From contig CAWDXD010000022.1 in assembly GCA_963806145.1 (NCBI GenBank), forward strand, positions 1 through 64,000: a stretch of DNA of 64,000 nucleotides. Reading direction: 5' to 3'. Shown one piece after another: positions 9,604 to 19,501 of the stretch (the first letter of the stretch is position 1; each line of letters begins with the position of its first letter). The position numbers and the translations under genes are program-made. This DNA is from DASXKD01 sp963806145. Its GTDB lineage: Bacteria > Actinomycetota > Actinomycetes > Streptosporangiales > Streptosporangiaceae. The notes beneath the pieces are model-generated. The model made no database searches and was not told the origin of the DNA. It worked only from the letters and a program-made list of their open reading frames with translations.

Positions 9604-10917
9604 TCAGCCCTTCTCCGCAATCATCCCGGCTCCCACTGTGCCACCCGTCGCCTCGTCCACGAGGATGAGGCCACCGGTCTGCCGGTTGCGGGTGTAGGGG
9701 TCGCAGAACAGCGGATGTGTCAGCCGCAGCGTGACCCGGCCGATCTCGTTGAGGGACAGGTCGCTGACGCCCTCGTGCCGGTGCAGCGTGTTGACGTCCA
9801 GCCGGTAGTGCAGGTCGCGCACGATGGCCTTGGCCGTGCGGGTGGTGTGCTTGACGATCAGCCGGTCCCCCGCGGACAGCTTGCGGCTCTCCGACATCCA
9901 GCACACCATCGCGTCCACGTCCTGGGTGACCGACGGCTGGTTGTGCGGCCGGCAGATCATGTCACCGCGGGAGATGTCGATGTTGTCCTCCAGCACCAGG
10001 GTCACCGACATCGGCGGGAAGGCCTCGGGAATGGGGCCGCGGGCGGTGTCGATCCGCTTGACCGTGGTGGTGAAGCCGGACGGCAGGTGCATGACCTCGT
10101 CACCCGGCTTGATCACCCCGCCCGCCACCTGGCCGGCGTAGCCGCGGTAGTCGTGCAGCTGCGGATCGGTCGCCTGGTGCGGGCGGATGACGTACTGCAC
10201 GGGGAACCGCACGTCGATCAGGTTCCGGTCGGAGGCGATGTGCACATGCTCCAGGTGGTGCAGCAGCGAGGGGCCGTCGTACCAGCCCATGTTGGCCGAC
10301 CGCTGGACCACGTTGTCGCCGTGCAGCGCGGAGATCGGGATGAAGGTCAGGTCGGCGACCTCCAGCTTGGTGGCGAACGAGGAGAACTCCTCGGTGATCC
10401 GCTCGAACACGGCGGGGTCGTAGCCGACCAGGTCCATCTTGTTGACCGCGAGGATCAGGTGCGGCACCCGCAGCAGGGTGGCCAGGAAGGCGTGCCGCCT
10501 GCTCTGCTCGGTCAGCCCGTTGCGCGCGTCCACCAGGACGATGGCCAGATCGGCGGTGGAGGCGCCGGTGACCATGTTGCGGGTGTACTGGATGTGACCG
10601 GGGGTGTCGGCGATGATGAACTTCCGCCGCGGCGTGGCGAAGTACCGGTAGGCCACGTCGATCGTGATGCCCTGTTCCCTTTCGGCCCGCAGCCCGTCGG
10701 TGAGCAGGGCGAGGTTGGTGTACTCCTCGCCGCGCGCCCGGCTGGTCCGCTCCACGGCCGCGAGCTGGTCCTCGAAGATGGCCTTCGAGTCGTACAGCAG
10801 CCGCCCGATGAGCGTGCTTTTCCCGTCATCGACCGAACCGGCGGTGGCGAACCGCAGGATGTCGGTGTTATGCCCGGTCCAGGAACTCACCACGGCTTCG
10901 ACGCTCTCCCCCGGCAT
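9604..10917 (-). CDS. cysN: Sulfate adenylyltransferase subunit 1 (GTPase)
   Basis: This 437-residue GTPase subunit of ATP sulfurylase couples GTP hydrolysis to formation of adenylyl sulfate with CysD. G-motifs are complete: GSVDDGKS at 27-34, DTPGH at 105-109 and NKMD at 160-163. EF-Tu-like beta domains follow. The length matches the stand-alone CysN form, with no fused APS kinase domain. Its ATG shares one base with the cysD stop (TAATG). Confidence 0.96.
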   Translation of the reverse strand: MPGESVEAVVSSWTGHNTDILRFATAGSVDDGKSTLIGRLLYDSKAIFEDQLAAVERTSRARGEEYTNLALLTDGLRAEREQGITIDVAYRYFATPRRKFIIADTPGHIQYTRNMVTGASTADLAIVLVDARNGLTEQSRRHAFLATLLRVPHLILAVNKMDLVGYDPAVFERITEEFSSFATKLEVADLTFIPISALHGDNVVQRSANMGWYDGPSLLHHLEHVHIASDRNLIDVRFPVQYVIRPHQATDPQLHDYRGYAGQVAGGVIKPGDEVMHLPSGFTTTVKRIDTARGPIPEAFPPMSVTLVLEDNIDISRGDMICRPHNQPSVTQDVDAMVCWMSESRKLSAGDRLIVKHTTRTAKAIVRDLHYRLDVNTLHRHEGVSDLSLNEIGRVTLRLTHPLFCDPYTRNRQTGGLILVDEATGGTVGAGMIAEKG

Positions 10918-11837
10918 TAGAAGTACCCTTCCCGCTTGCGGTCTTCCATGGCGGCCTCACTCGTGCGGTCGTCCGCACGGGTCTGGCCGCGCTCGGTGAT
11001 CCGGGTTGCCGCGATCTCCGCGATGACCTCCGTGATCGTGGCGGCCGTGGATTCCACGGCCCCGGTGCAGGTCATGTCGCCCACCGTCCGGTACCTGACC
11101 TTGGCCTCGTAGGGCTGCTCGTCGTCGGGCCGCCTGGTGTACTCGCTGTCCGCGAGCAGAATCCCGTCACGCTCGAACACGGTGCGCGTGTGCGCGTAGT
11201 AGATGGACGGGATCTCCAGGTTCTCCCGGTCGATGTACTCCCACACGTCCAGCTCGGTCCAGTTGGAGATCGGGAACACCCGGATGTGCTCGCCCCGGTG
11301 GATCCGGGTGTTGTACAGGCCCCACAGCTCGGGCCGCTGGCTCTTCGGGTCCCACTGGCCGAACTCGTCGCGGAACGAGAACACCCGCTCCTTGGCGCGG
11401 GCCTTTTCCTCGTCCCGCCGGGCCCCGCCGAACACCGCGTCGAACTGGTTCTCGGTGATCGCGTCGAGCAGCGTGGTGGTCTGCAGCCGGTTGCGGCTGG
11501 CCCACCGGCCGGTTTCCTCGACGACCCGCCCGGCGTCGATGGACTCCTGGACGGAGGCCACGACGAGCTTGACACCGGCCTCGGCGACCCGCCGGTCCCG
11601 GTATTCCATCACCTCGGCGAAGTTGTGCCCGGTGTCGACGTGCATGACGGGGAACGGGACCCTGGCCGGCCAGAACGCCCGCTCCGCCAGCGCCAGCATG
11701 ACGATCGAGTCCTTGCCGCCGGAGAACAGCAGCACCGGCCGCTCGAACTCCGCCGCGACCTCGCGGATGATATGGATGGACTCGGCTTCGAGCGAGTCCA
11801 GCTGGGACAGCGAATAGTCGTTACGCACTGGGGCCAT
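10917..11837 (-). CDS. cysD: Sulfate adenylyltransferase subunit 2
   Basis: This 306-residue N-type ATP pyrophosphatase subunit makes adenylyl sulfate from ATP and sulfate. The PP-loop SGGKDS sits near residue 40, and RRDEEKARAKER and NWTELDVWEYI are conserved further on. The ATG at 11837 has a GGAG ribosome-binding site about 10 bases upstream and gives the usual N-terminus; the upstream ten codons in the open frame are not needed. It lies first in a cysD-cysN pair. Confidence 0.96.
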   Translation of the reverse strand: MAPVRNDYSLSQLDSLEAESIHIIREVAAEFERPVLLFSGGKDSIVMLALAERAFWPARVPFPVMHVDTGHNFAEVMEYRDRRVAEAGVKLVVASVQESIDAGRVVEETGRWASRNRLQTTTLLDAITENQFDAVFGGARRDEEKARAKERVFSFRDEFGQWDPKSQRPELWGLYNTRIHRGEHIRVFPISNWTELDVWEYIDRENLEIPSIYYAHTRTVFERDGILLADSEYTRRPDDEQPYEAKVRYRTVGDMTCTGAVESTAATITEVIAEIAATRITERGQTRADDRTSEAAMEDRKREGYF

Positions 11838-11888
11838 CGAGTGGTCTCCGGAGTGTTGACAGGGCAATGGGCACGGCGTGCCAGAACC

Positions 11889-12648
11889 TCACTGGGGGCG
11901 GTGCGCCCCGGCGGCGCCGATCGCTTCCAGCAGTGCCTCCGCGAGCACTACCGGACAAATCAGGATATCCGGCAGCACCGGATCTGGCTGGTTGTATCGC
12001 AAGGCCGAGCCATCCAACCGGGATGCGTGCAGCCCGGCGGCCAGCGCAACGGCGGCCGGTGCCGCGGAATCCCACTCGTATTGCCCGCCCGCGTGTATGT
12101 AGGCATCGGCCTCGCCGAGCATGACCGCGGCGGCCTTCGCCCCGGCGGAGCCCATCGGCACCAGCTCGACGTCCATCTGTTCGCTGAGCCGCTCCAGGAA
12201 CGCCGGTGGCCTGGTCCGGCTCACCACGATCCGCAGCGTGCCGCCCTGGTGCCCGGCCGGCACCGGGAGGCGGCGCGACGGTGGACAGCACCTGGCCCTG
12301 GGCCGGCAGCCCCACCGCGCCCGCCGTCAGCGTGCCGCGCTCCCAGAGCGCGACGTGGACCGCCCAGTCGGTGCGGCCGGGCTCACCGAACTCCCTGGTG
12401 CCGTCCAGCGGATCCACGATCCAGACCCGCTCGGCGGCCAGCCGCGCCCGGTCGTCGCGGCCCTCCTCGGACAGGACCGCGTCACCCGGCCGGCGCGCGG
12501 CCAGCTCCGCGGCCAGGAACTCATGGGACAGCCGGTCCCCCGCCTTGCGCAGGTCGTCCGGATCGCCTCCCTCGGCACGCAGGTCAAGCAGCAGCGTCCC
12601 GGCTTGCTCCGCGAGCTCAGCGGCAAGGCGGTCGTCTTCGGATGTCAT
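11889..12648 (-). CDS. cysQ: 3'(2'),5'-bisphosphate nucleotidase / inositol-phosphatase family (CysQ), with a +1 frameshift
   Basis: Metal-dependent phosphatase that recycles 3'-phosphoadenosine 5'-phosphate from sulfate assimilation or sulfation. The N-terminal half has the signature DPLDGT at residues 79-84; the C-terminal half has the second metal motif (YEWDSAAPAA). The halves are in different frames. One extra base near 12265 separates TVAPPP from VPAGHQGG, and dropping it gives about 252 residues. It lies upstream of cysD on the same strand, with about 50 bases between, fitting a shared sulfate pathway. Confidence 0.88.
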
Positions 12649-12702
12649 CAGGCGAGGCTCCTTGGCGGGGGCAGCGGCCGGGCCCGGCCAGATTACCGTC
12701 TC

Positions 12703-14199
12703 CTAGTAGGCGCCAGAGCCCTTGATCACTGCCGCCGTGGTCTTCCAGAGGATTTGCAGGTCGAGGGCGAATGACCAGTTTTCGACGTAACGCAGGTCAA
12801 GCCGGACCGCTTCCTCCCAGGCAAGATCCGACCGCCCGCTGACCTGCCACAGGCCGGTGATGCCCGGCTTGACCACGAGCCTGCGCCGCACATAACTGCC
12901 GTACAGGGCGGCTTCGGCCGGCAGCGCGGGCCTCGGGCCGACGAGCGACATGTCTCCCTTGAGCACGTTCCAGAGCTGGGGCAGCTCGTCCAGGGAGTAC
13001 TTGCGCAGCCACCTGCCCACCGGGGTGATCCTCGGGTCGTTGCGCATCTTGAACAGCAGGCCGTCGCCTTCGTTGTGCGCATGCAGCTCCGCCCTGCGCT
13101 GCTCCGCGTCGGCCACCATGGTGCGGAACTTGCAGACCAGGAACGGGTCGCCGTCCTTGCCCACGCGGGTCTGCCGGAAGATCGCGGGGCCGCCGTCGCC
13201 GAGCCTGATCGCGAGCGCGATGCCCGCCATGAGCGGTGCCAGCACGACGAGCGCGGCCGCGGCGGACACCCGGTCGAACGCGCCCTTGACGACCCAGCGC
13301 AGCCCGGTGAGCTCGGGGTGATCCACGTGCAGCAACGGCATGCCCGCGGCCGGGCGGATGGTGGTCCGCGGGCCGGCGACGTCGAGCACCGCCGGGGCGA
13401 CGCACAAGCCGGTGCCGGTCTTCTCCAGCTGCCAGGCGAGTTCGCGCAGCCCCACGCCGTTCAGCTCGGGGCAGGCCAGCACGGCGACGGTGTCCGCGGC
13501 CAGGTCCGACACGGCCGACTGGATCCGCTCCAGGCCGCCGCAGACGGGAACGGCCGCCACCTGGGACCGGCTTGTTCCCCCGGTCAGGCAGGCGCCCACG
13601 ACCGTCAGCCCGTGGTGGGCGTCCCGGCGCAGCTCGGTGATCAGGTGCGCCACGCCGTCCGCGTGGCCCACCGCGATCACCCGGCGCATGAAGGCCCCGG
13701 ACCGCCGCCGCCGGTGCAGCCTCTTGCGCAGCGCATACCTGGCCGCCAGGTCGAGCGCAAGGGCGCACGGCAGGGCGACCAGCACGTAGCCGCGGGCGAT
13801 TTCGCTCTTGGTGGCGTAGGAGAAGATGGCGATGGCGGCGGTCAGGCCCACCGCCGCGTTGAACACCCGGCGGAACTCGTCGGAGCCCAGGCCGACGATG
13901 CGCGCGTCGTACCCGCGTGCCAGCGCCACCGACAGCCACCACAGGACCGGCAGGCACACCGTGAACAGCCCGTAGGGCACCCGGCCGGGCCCCGGGTCCT
14001 CGAACCGGATCGCCAGGGCGGCAAGGCCCCCGGCCAGGGCACAGGCCCCGTCGGCCACGCCAACCGTGTGCAGATAACGGCCCAGCCACACGGCCGGGTT
14101 CGCGAACGCCCGCCGCGGTACAACCGTCAGCGCTGCCCGATCCGCGCGCATGGTGGTTTGACCCGACACTCCAGTACCTCCCCCAGCAGGCAAGAGCAC
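12703..14199 (-). CDS. Polyprenyl-phosphate sugar transferase (exopolysaccharide priming glycosyltransferase)
   Basis: 498-residue integral membrane enzyme of the WbaP/CpsE type that moves a sugar 1-phosphate onto undecaprenyl phosphate and so starts repeat-unit assembly. The N-terminal half has several hydrophobic segments (about 45-65, 80-95, 110-150) and a Rossmann-like CoA-binding fold. A further membrane hairpin lies near 310-330. The catalytic domain (about 330-498) shows FRQTRVGKDGDPF, KFRTMVADAE, DELPQLWNVLKGDMSLVGPRP and PGITGLWQVSGRS. The frame is intact. It starts the polysaccharide region; the sugar it transfers is not evident. Confidence 0.93.
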   Translation of the reverse strand: MLLPAGGGTGVSGQTTMRADRAALTVVPRRAFANPAVWLGRYLHTVGVADGACALAGGLAALAIRFEDPGPGRVPYGLFTVCLPVLWWLSVALARGYDARIVGLGSDEFRRVFNAAVGLTAAIAIFSYATKSEIARGYVLVALPCALALDLAARYALRKRLHRRRRSGAFMRRVIAVGHADGVAHLITELRRDAHHGLTVVGACLTGGTSRSQVAAVPVCGGLERIQSAVSDLAADTVAVLACPELNGVGLRELAWQLEKTGTGLCVAPAVLDVAGPRTTIRPAAGMPLLHVDHPELTGLRWVVKGAFDRVSAAAALVVLAPLMAGIALAIRLGDGGPAIFRQTRVGKDGDPFLVCKFRTMVADAEQRRAELHAHNEGDGLLFKMRNDPRITPVGRWLRKYSLDELPQLWNVLKGDMSLVGPRPALPAEAALYGSYVRRRLVVKPGITGLWQVSGRSDLAWEEAVRLDLRYVENWSFALDLQILWKTTAAVIKGSGAY

Positions 14200-14498
14200 A
14201 CCCCCCAGCGGGCAAGCTTGCCTATCCCATAGGAGAGACGCCCAGCCAAAGCGTGAGGTTTACGTCAACTACCTGCTGGATTCGAAATGCCAGGACAAGT
14301 CAGGTTCCGGCCGGATCCTCCCGGAAGAGAGATCGCGCCAGATGACCTCGGGTGCCCGTCGGAACCTCAAGGCGACGCGGGCCGTGAAAGCTGTGACCGA
14401 TTCGTTATCTTTATTTCGCCACCCGCCGCGTACTACCTGCGCGTCCACTAGAGTAAACAGCCGGCAATGTGTCGGTTCGTTCAGGCGGGGGGCCCTTC
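14200..14498. other. Intergenic region between two divergent genes
   Basis: This 299-base gap separates the divergent sugar transferase and the first DUF4082 gene and so should hold promoters for both. It is less GC-rich around 14395-14420 (a TTATCTTTATTT patch). I could not assign convincing -35/-10 elements. A GGGGGG run at 14486-14491 serves as the likely ribosome-binding site for the ATG at 14499. Confidence 0.5.
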
Positions 14499-17400
14499 AT
14501 GTCAGTCAGCGGATCCTTGGCGCGGCAGGCCCGGTGGCGGCGCCTGGGCGTTGTCCTCCCGCTCGCAGTCCTGCTCAGCCTGCTTTCCGTGGTGGGTGCG
14601 CGGCCCGCCGATGCCGCCGGCCCGTGCGGGCCGCCCGTGGTGAATCCGGTCGCCTGCGAGAACACCCTGCCGGGCGACCCGCCGAGCGACTGGCAGGTGA
14701 GCGGTGCCGGGGACTCGACGATCCAGGGCTTCGCCACCTCGATGAGCGTGAACGTCGGGGCAGACCGAGTCCTTCAAGATCAACACGCCGGCGAAGTCGT
14801 ATCACATCGACATCCTCCGCATCGGGTACTACCAGGGCGACGGCGCCCGCAAGATCGTCTCGAACATGCTCCCGACCGCCACGCTCCCGCAGACGCAGCC
14901 CGCCTGCAAGAACGACACCGCGGCCACCGGGCTGATCGACTGCGGCAACTGGGCGGTGTCGGCCTCGTGGACGGTGCCGAGCAACGCGGTGTCCGGCTTG
15001 TACATCGCCCATCTCGTCCGCAACGACACCGGCGGCGACAGCCTGATCCCGTTCGTCGTCCGCAACGACGCGAGCCACTCCGACATCCTGTTCCAGACCT
15101 CGGACGAGACCTGGCAGGCCTACAACACCTACGGCGGCAACAGCCTGTACCAGTGCACCGTCAACTGCCCGCCCGGGAACCCCGAGGCGTACAAGGGCGC
15201 CGACAAGGTGTCCTACAACCGGCCATGGCACACCGCGCTGGATGACAGCGGCCGCGAGCTGGTTCATGTACGCCGAGTACCCGATGATCCGTTTCCTGGA
15301 GGCCAACGGGTACGACGTGAGCTATACGAGCGGCGTCGACGTCTCCCAGCCCGGGTACGCGCCTACTCAGCACCACAAGGTCTTCATGTCCGTCGGCCAC
15401 GACGAGTACTGGTCCGGGCAGCAGCGGGCGAACGTCGAGGCCGCCCGCGACGCCGGGGTCAACCTGGCGTTCTTCAGCGGGAACGAGGTGTTCTGGAAGA
15501 CCCGGTGGGAGCCGAGCATCGACGGCTCGAACACCGCCGAACCGCACGCTGGTGACCTACAAGGAGACCCACTACGACGCGCCGACCGATCCGCAGGACC
15601 CGCCCACCTGGACGGGCACCTGGATGGATCCGCGGTTCAGCCCGCCGGGGGACGGCGGGCAGGCCGCAGAACGCGCTCACCGGCCAGTTGTTCACCGTCA
15701 ACGCCGGCACGACCGACATCCAGGTGCCGGCCGCCTACAGCAAGCTCCGGTTCTGGCGCAACACCGCCGTGGCCAACCTGGCGTCCGGCCAGACCACGAC
15801 GCTGGATCCGGGCGCCGGCACCCTCGGCTACGAGTGGGACGTGGACGCCGACAACGGGTTCCGGCCCGCCGGGCTCTTCGACATGTCGTCCACGACCGAC
15901 ACCACCGCGCAGCCCTTCACCGACTACGGGAGCCAGACCACCACCAGAGCACCGTGACCCATCACCTGACCCTGTACCGCGCGCCGAGCGGCGCGCTGGT
16001 GTTCGGCGCCGGGACCGTGCAGTGGTCGTGGGGCCTGGACAACGGGACCGATCCGGCAATTCGGGCGGCAACACCGATCCGGCCATGCAGCAGGCCACGG
16101 TGAACCTGTTCGCCGACATGGGCGCGCAGCCCGCCACGCTGATCTCCGGGCTCACGCCCGGCCACGGCATCGACCGACACGACGCCACCCACGTCCACGA
16201 TCACCTCGCCGGCACCGGGTGCCAACCTGTCGGACGGTTCGGCCGTCACGATCACCGGCACGGCCACCGACGCAGGCGGCGGCGTGGTCGCCGGCGTCGA
16301 GGTCTCCACCGACGGCGGCACGACCTGGCATCCGGTCACCACGATGTCCGCGCCGAACACCTCTGTGACCTGGAGTTATTCGTGGGTCGCCCACGGCAAT
16401 CCCACGACCACGATCGAGTCGCGGGCGGTCGACGACAGCGGCAACCTGGAGACACCCGGGCCGGGCACGACGGTCAACGTGAGCTGCCCCTGCTCGATCT
16501 GGGGAACCGGTACACACCAGGCGGCATCGACTCTGGCGACGCGAACTCGATCGAGGTCGGCGTCAAGTTCAAGACCGACACCTTCGGCGTCGCCACCGGG
16601 GTCCGCTTCTACAAGGCCAGCACGAACACCGGGACCCACATCGGCAACCTGTGGACCTCGAGCGGCCAGCTGCTGGCGAGCGCCACCTTCACCGGCGAAA
16701 CGGCGTCCGGCTGGCAGCAGGTGAACTTCGCGCAGCCGGTCCCGCTCAACCCGAACACGACCTACGTCGCGTCCTACTTCGCGCCCAAGGGGCACTACTC
16801 GCAGGACGAGGGATACTTCTACACCGTTCCGCCGATCGGGTCGTCCGCGAGCCATCGTGGACAGCCCGCCGCTGCATGCGCTGCGGAACACCAACGGCGT
16901 CACCAACGGGGTCTACTCGTACTCCGGCAGCAGCACCTTCCCGACCAACACCTTCAACGCCGAGAACTACTGGGTCGACGTCGTGTTCTCCCCGTCCGGG
17001 CCGCCCGGCCAGGTGACCAACGTCACCGCGACGGCGGGATACGCGTCCGCCAGCCTCAGCTGGTCCGCCCCGACATCGGGCGGCCCGGTGACGACGTACA
17101 CCATCACGCCGTACATCGGGTCGGCCGCCCAGACCCCGACGACGGTGACCGGGTCGCAGGGTTCAACGGCTCCAACCAACGCCATCGTGACCGGCCTTAC
17201 CAACGGCACCACGTACACGTTCACGGTCACCGCCTCCAACCCGAACGGCACGGGCCTCGCGTCCGCGCCGTCCGCCCCGGTGACACCGTCATCGAGCGCG
17301 TCGCTCGTCCAGAACGGCGGCTTCGAGAACGGGCTGACTTCGTGGACGCCCGGTGGTGTGGACCCGCCGAGCGCCAGCACGGCAAGGGCCCACACCGGCA

Positions 17401-19292
17401 GCGGCTCCGCCCTGCTCGGCACGGTGTCAGGCACCGAACCGCTCGGGGACAGCACCCTGACCCAGACGATCACCGTCCCCTCGGCGGGCACCACATCTCT
17501 GAGCTTCTGGTACTGGCCGGCCACGGCAGACGACCTCTGTTCGGGCAGCAACTGCGTGTACGACTGGCAGGAAGCTCAGATCCGCAGCACGTCCGGACAG
17601 ACGCTGGCCAGCGTCTTCAAGAGCAACTCGAACTCCCAGACCTGGACCCAGGTCAGCTTCAACCTCACCCCGTACGCGGGCCAGACCGTGGTGCTCTGGT
17701 TCAACGTGCACGACGACGGATCGATCCCGCCGGACGACACCTCGATGTACCTGGATGACGTGTCGGTGACCAGCTCGCAGCCGACGGCGCCAGCGGCACC
17801 GACCGGGGTGACGGCGACGCCGGGCAACGGGTCCGCGACCGTCAGCTGGACCGCGCCGGGCAACGGCGGCAGCCCGATCACCAGCTACACGGTGACGCCC
17901 TACATCGGCTCGACCGCCCAGAACCCGGTGACAGTGACCGGCAGCCCGCCGGCCACCTCGACCACGGTGAGCGGACTGACCAACGGCACCGCGTACACCT
18001 TCACCGTGTCGGCCACCAACGCCATCGGCACCGGGCCGGCCTCCGCCCAGTCCAACGCCGTGACACCGAGCGGGCCCACGGCACCGGGGACGCCGACCGG
18101 GGTGACGGCGACGCCGGGCAACGGGTCCGCGACCGTCAGCTGGACCGCGCCGGGCAACGGCGGCAGCCCGATCACCAGCTACACGGTGACGCCCTACATC
18201 GGCTCGACCGCCCAGACCCGGTGACAGTGACCGGCAGCCCGCCGGCCACCTCGACCACGGTGAGCGGACTGACCAACGGCACCGCGTACACCTTCACCGT
18301 GTCGGCCACCAACGTCATCGGCACCGGGCCGGCCTCCGCCCAGTCCAACGCCGTGACACCGAGCCGCGCCCACGGCACCGGGGACGCCGACCGGGGTGAC
18401 GGCGACGCCGGGCAACGGGTCCGCGACCGTCAGCTGGACCGCGCCGGGCAACGGCGGCAGCCCGATCACCAGCTACACGGTGACGCCGTACATCGGCTCG
18501 ACCGCCCAGAACCCGGTGACAGTGAGCGGCAGCCCGCCGCCGACGTCGACGACGGTGAGCGGGCTGACCAACGGCACCGCGTACACCTTCACCGTGTCGG
18601 CCACCAACGTCATCGGCACCGGGCCCGCCTCCGCCCAGTCCAACGCCGTAACCCCGGCCGCGGCCGGGCCGATTACCGTCGATAAGACGGTGTTCACCGA
18701 CGGCTCCGGCACTTTGACCAGCCCCAGTCTCAGCACGTCAGCAGCGGATGAGCTGATCGTGGCATTCGTGTCCGGCGACGGCCCGGCCGGATCCGGCAAG
18801 CAGACGTTCACGGTCACCGGCGCGGGCCTGACCTGGACTCTGGCCAAACGCAGCAACACACAGTCCGGCGATTCGGAGATCTGGTGGGCCCGCGCGAGCG
18901 GCACGCTCAGCGCCCAGACGGTCAAGGCGACCCCGTCCGCCGGTGGCTTCCACGGATCTCTGGTCGTCGTCGCGTTCACCAAGGCGGCGGGCATCGGCGT
19001 CACCGCCACATCCAGCGCGGCAAGTGGCACGCCGGACCTGTCGCTGGCAAACACCGGCTCCGGGTCGTGGGTGTACGCGGTCGGCAACGACTGGGACAGC
19101 GCGATCGGCCGCACCCCGGTCAGCGGGCAGACACTCGTGCATCAGCGCGTCGACACCGGGACAGGCGACACCTTCTGGGTGCAGTCCACCACCGCGCCTA
19201 ACCCCTCAGCCGGCACCGTGGACATCCACGACAGCGCCCCCACGAGCGACCAGTGGAACTACGCGGGCGTGGAGGTGCTGCCCGGAACCTGA
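14499..19292 (+). CDS. Large secreted multidomain protein: dimethylformamidase-like domain, Ig-like, DUF4082 and fibronectin III repeats (11 frameshifts)
   Basis: Reconstructed product of about 1,597 residues. A signal peptide (residues 1-40, cleavage after ADA) precedes a domain resembling the C-terminal part of the dimethylformamidase large subunit (TSDETWQAYNTYGGNSLY, GHDEYW, FFSGNEVFWKTRW). Then come an Ig-like module (16170-16480), a DUF4082 module opening with CPCSIW (16487-16985), one fibronectin III domain, a carbohydrate-binding-like domain (NGGFENGLTSW, 17300-17770), three near-identical fibronectin III repeats and a 200-residue C-terminal beta domain. Eleven one-base shifts break it: +1 near 14757, 15240, 15540, 15660, 16162, 16850 and 18370; -1 near 15945, 16052, 16510 and 18218. 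The segments between are free of in-frame stops. Family assignments come from recognition only; enzymatic function is unproven. The start has a G-rich ribosome site. Confidence 0.82.
17801..18660 (+). repeat. Three tandem 294-bp fibronectin III repeats
   Basis: The same 294-bp unit (98 codons) begins at 17801, 18095 and 18389, each opening with gaccggggtg. The copies are almost identical at the DNA level, which implies recent duplication or ongoing homogenisation. The middle copy alone carries both a -1 event near 18218 and a +1 event near 18370, which cancel. Each unit encodes one fibronectin III domain with PGNGSATVSWTAPGNGG and SGLTNGTAYTFTVSATN. Confidence 0.93.
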
Positions 19293-19296
19293 CGCC

Positions 19297-19328
19297 GGCG
19301 GCCCGGCGTCTGGGGACGCCGGGCCGCC
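19297..19328 (+). terminator. Strong GC hairpin after the DUF4082 gene
   Basis: A perfect 14-bp inverted repeat (ggcggcccggcgtc / gacgccgggccgcc) with a four-base tggg loop starts five bases after the stop codon. No T-tract follows directly, as is common in actinobacterial terminators. An AT-rich patch with TTAGTA repeats follows at about 19340-19375. Confidence 0.75.
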
Positions 19329-19501
19329 CGGCCGCACTAGTGCTTAGTAATTTCTTAGTATATAAAGATTGGATAACGGGAGGATCGCGAGGTAATCGGC
19401 TCTCGCGAAGCGGGCGTCATACGAGTACGAGACGGCTCACTAGCGACGCCGTAAACCGCGCCAGACACGCATGCGCGGTCCATGGTCTGGGGGGAGGCCG
19501 G

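Noticed and set aside
14499..19292. Programmed ribosomal frameshifting as the reason for the many shifts
   Set aside because: Sites share no slippery heptamer or common structure, go in both directions, and occur in unrelated genes including rplY and menG.
19330..19380. An AT-rich patch as an attachment site or origin
   Set aside because: It is short, has no integrase, tRNA or iteron nearby, and is simply the spacer after a terminator hairpin.
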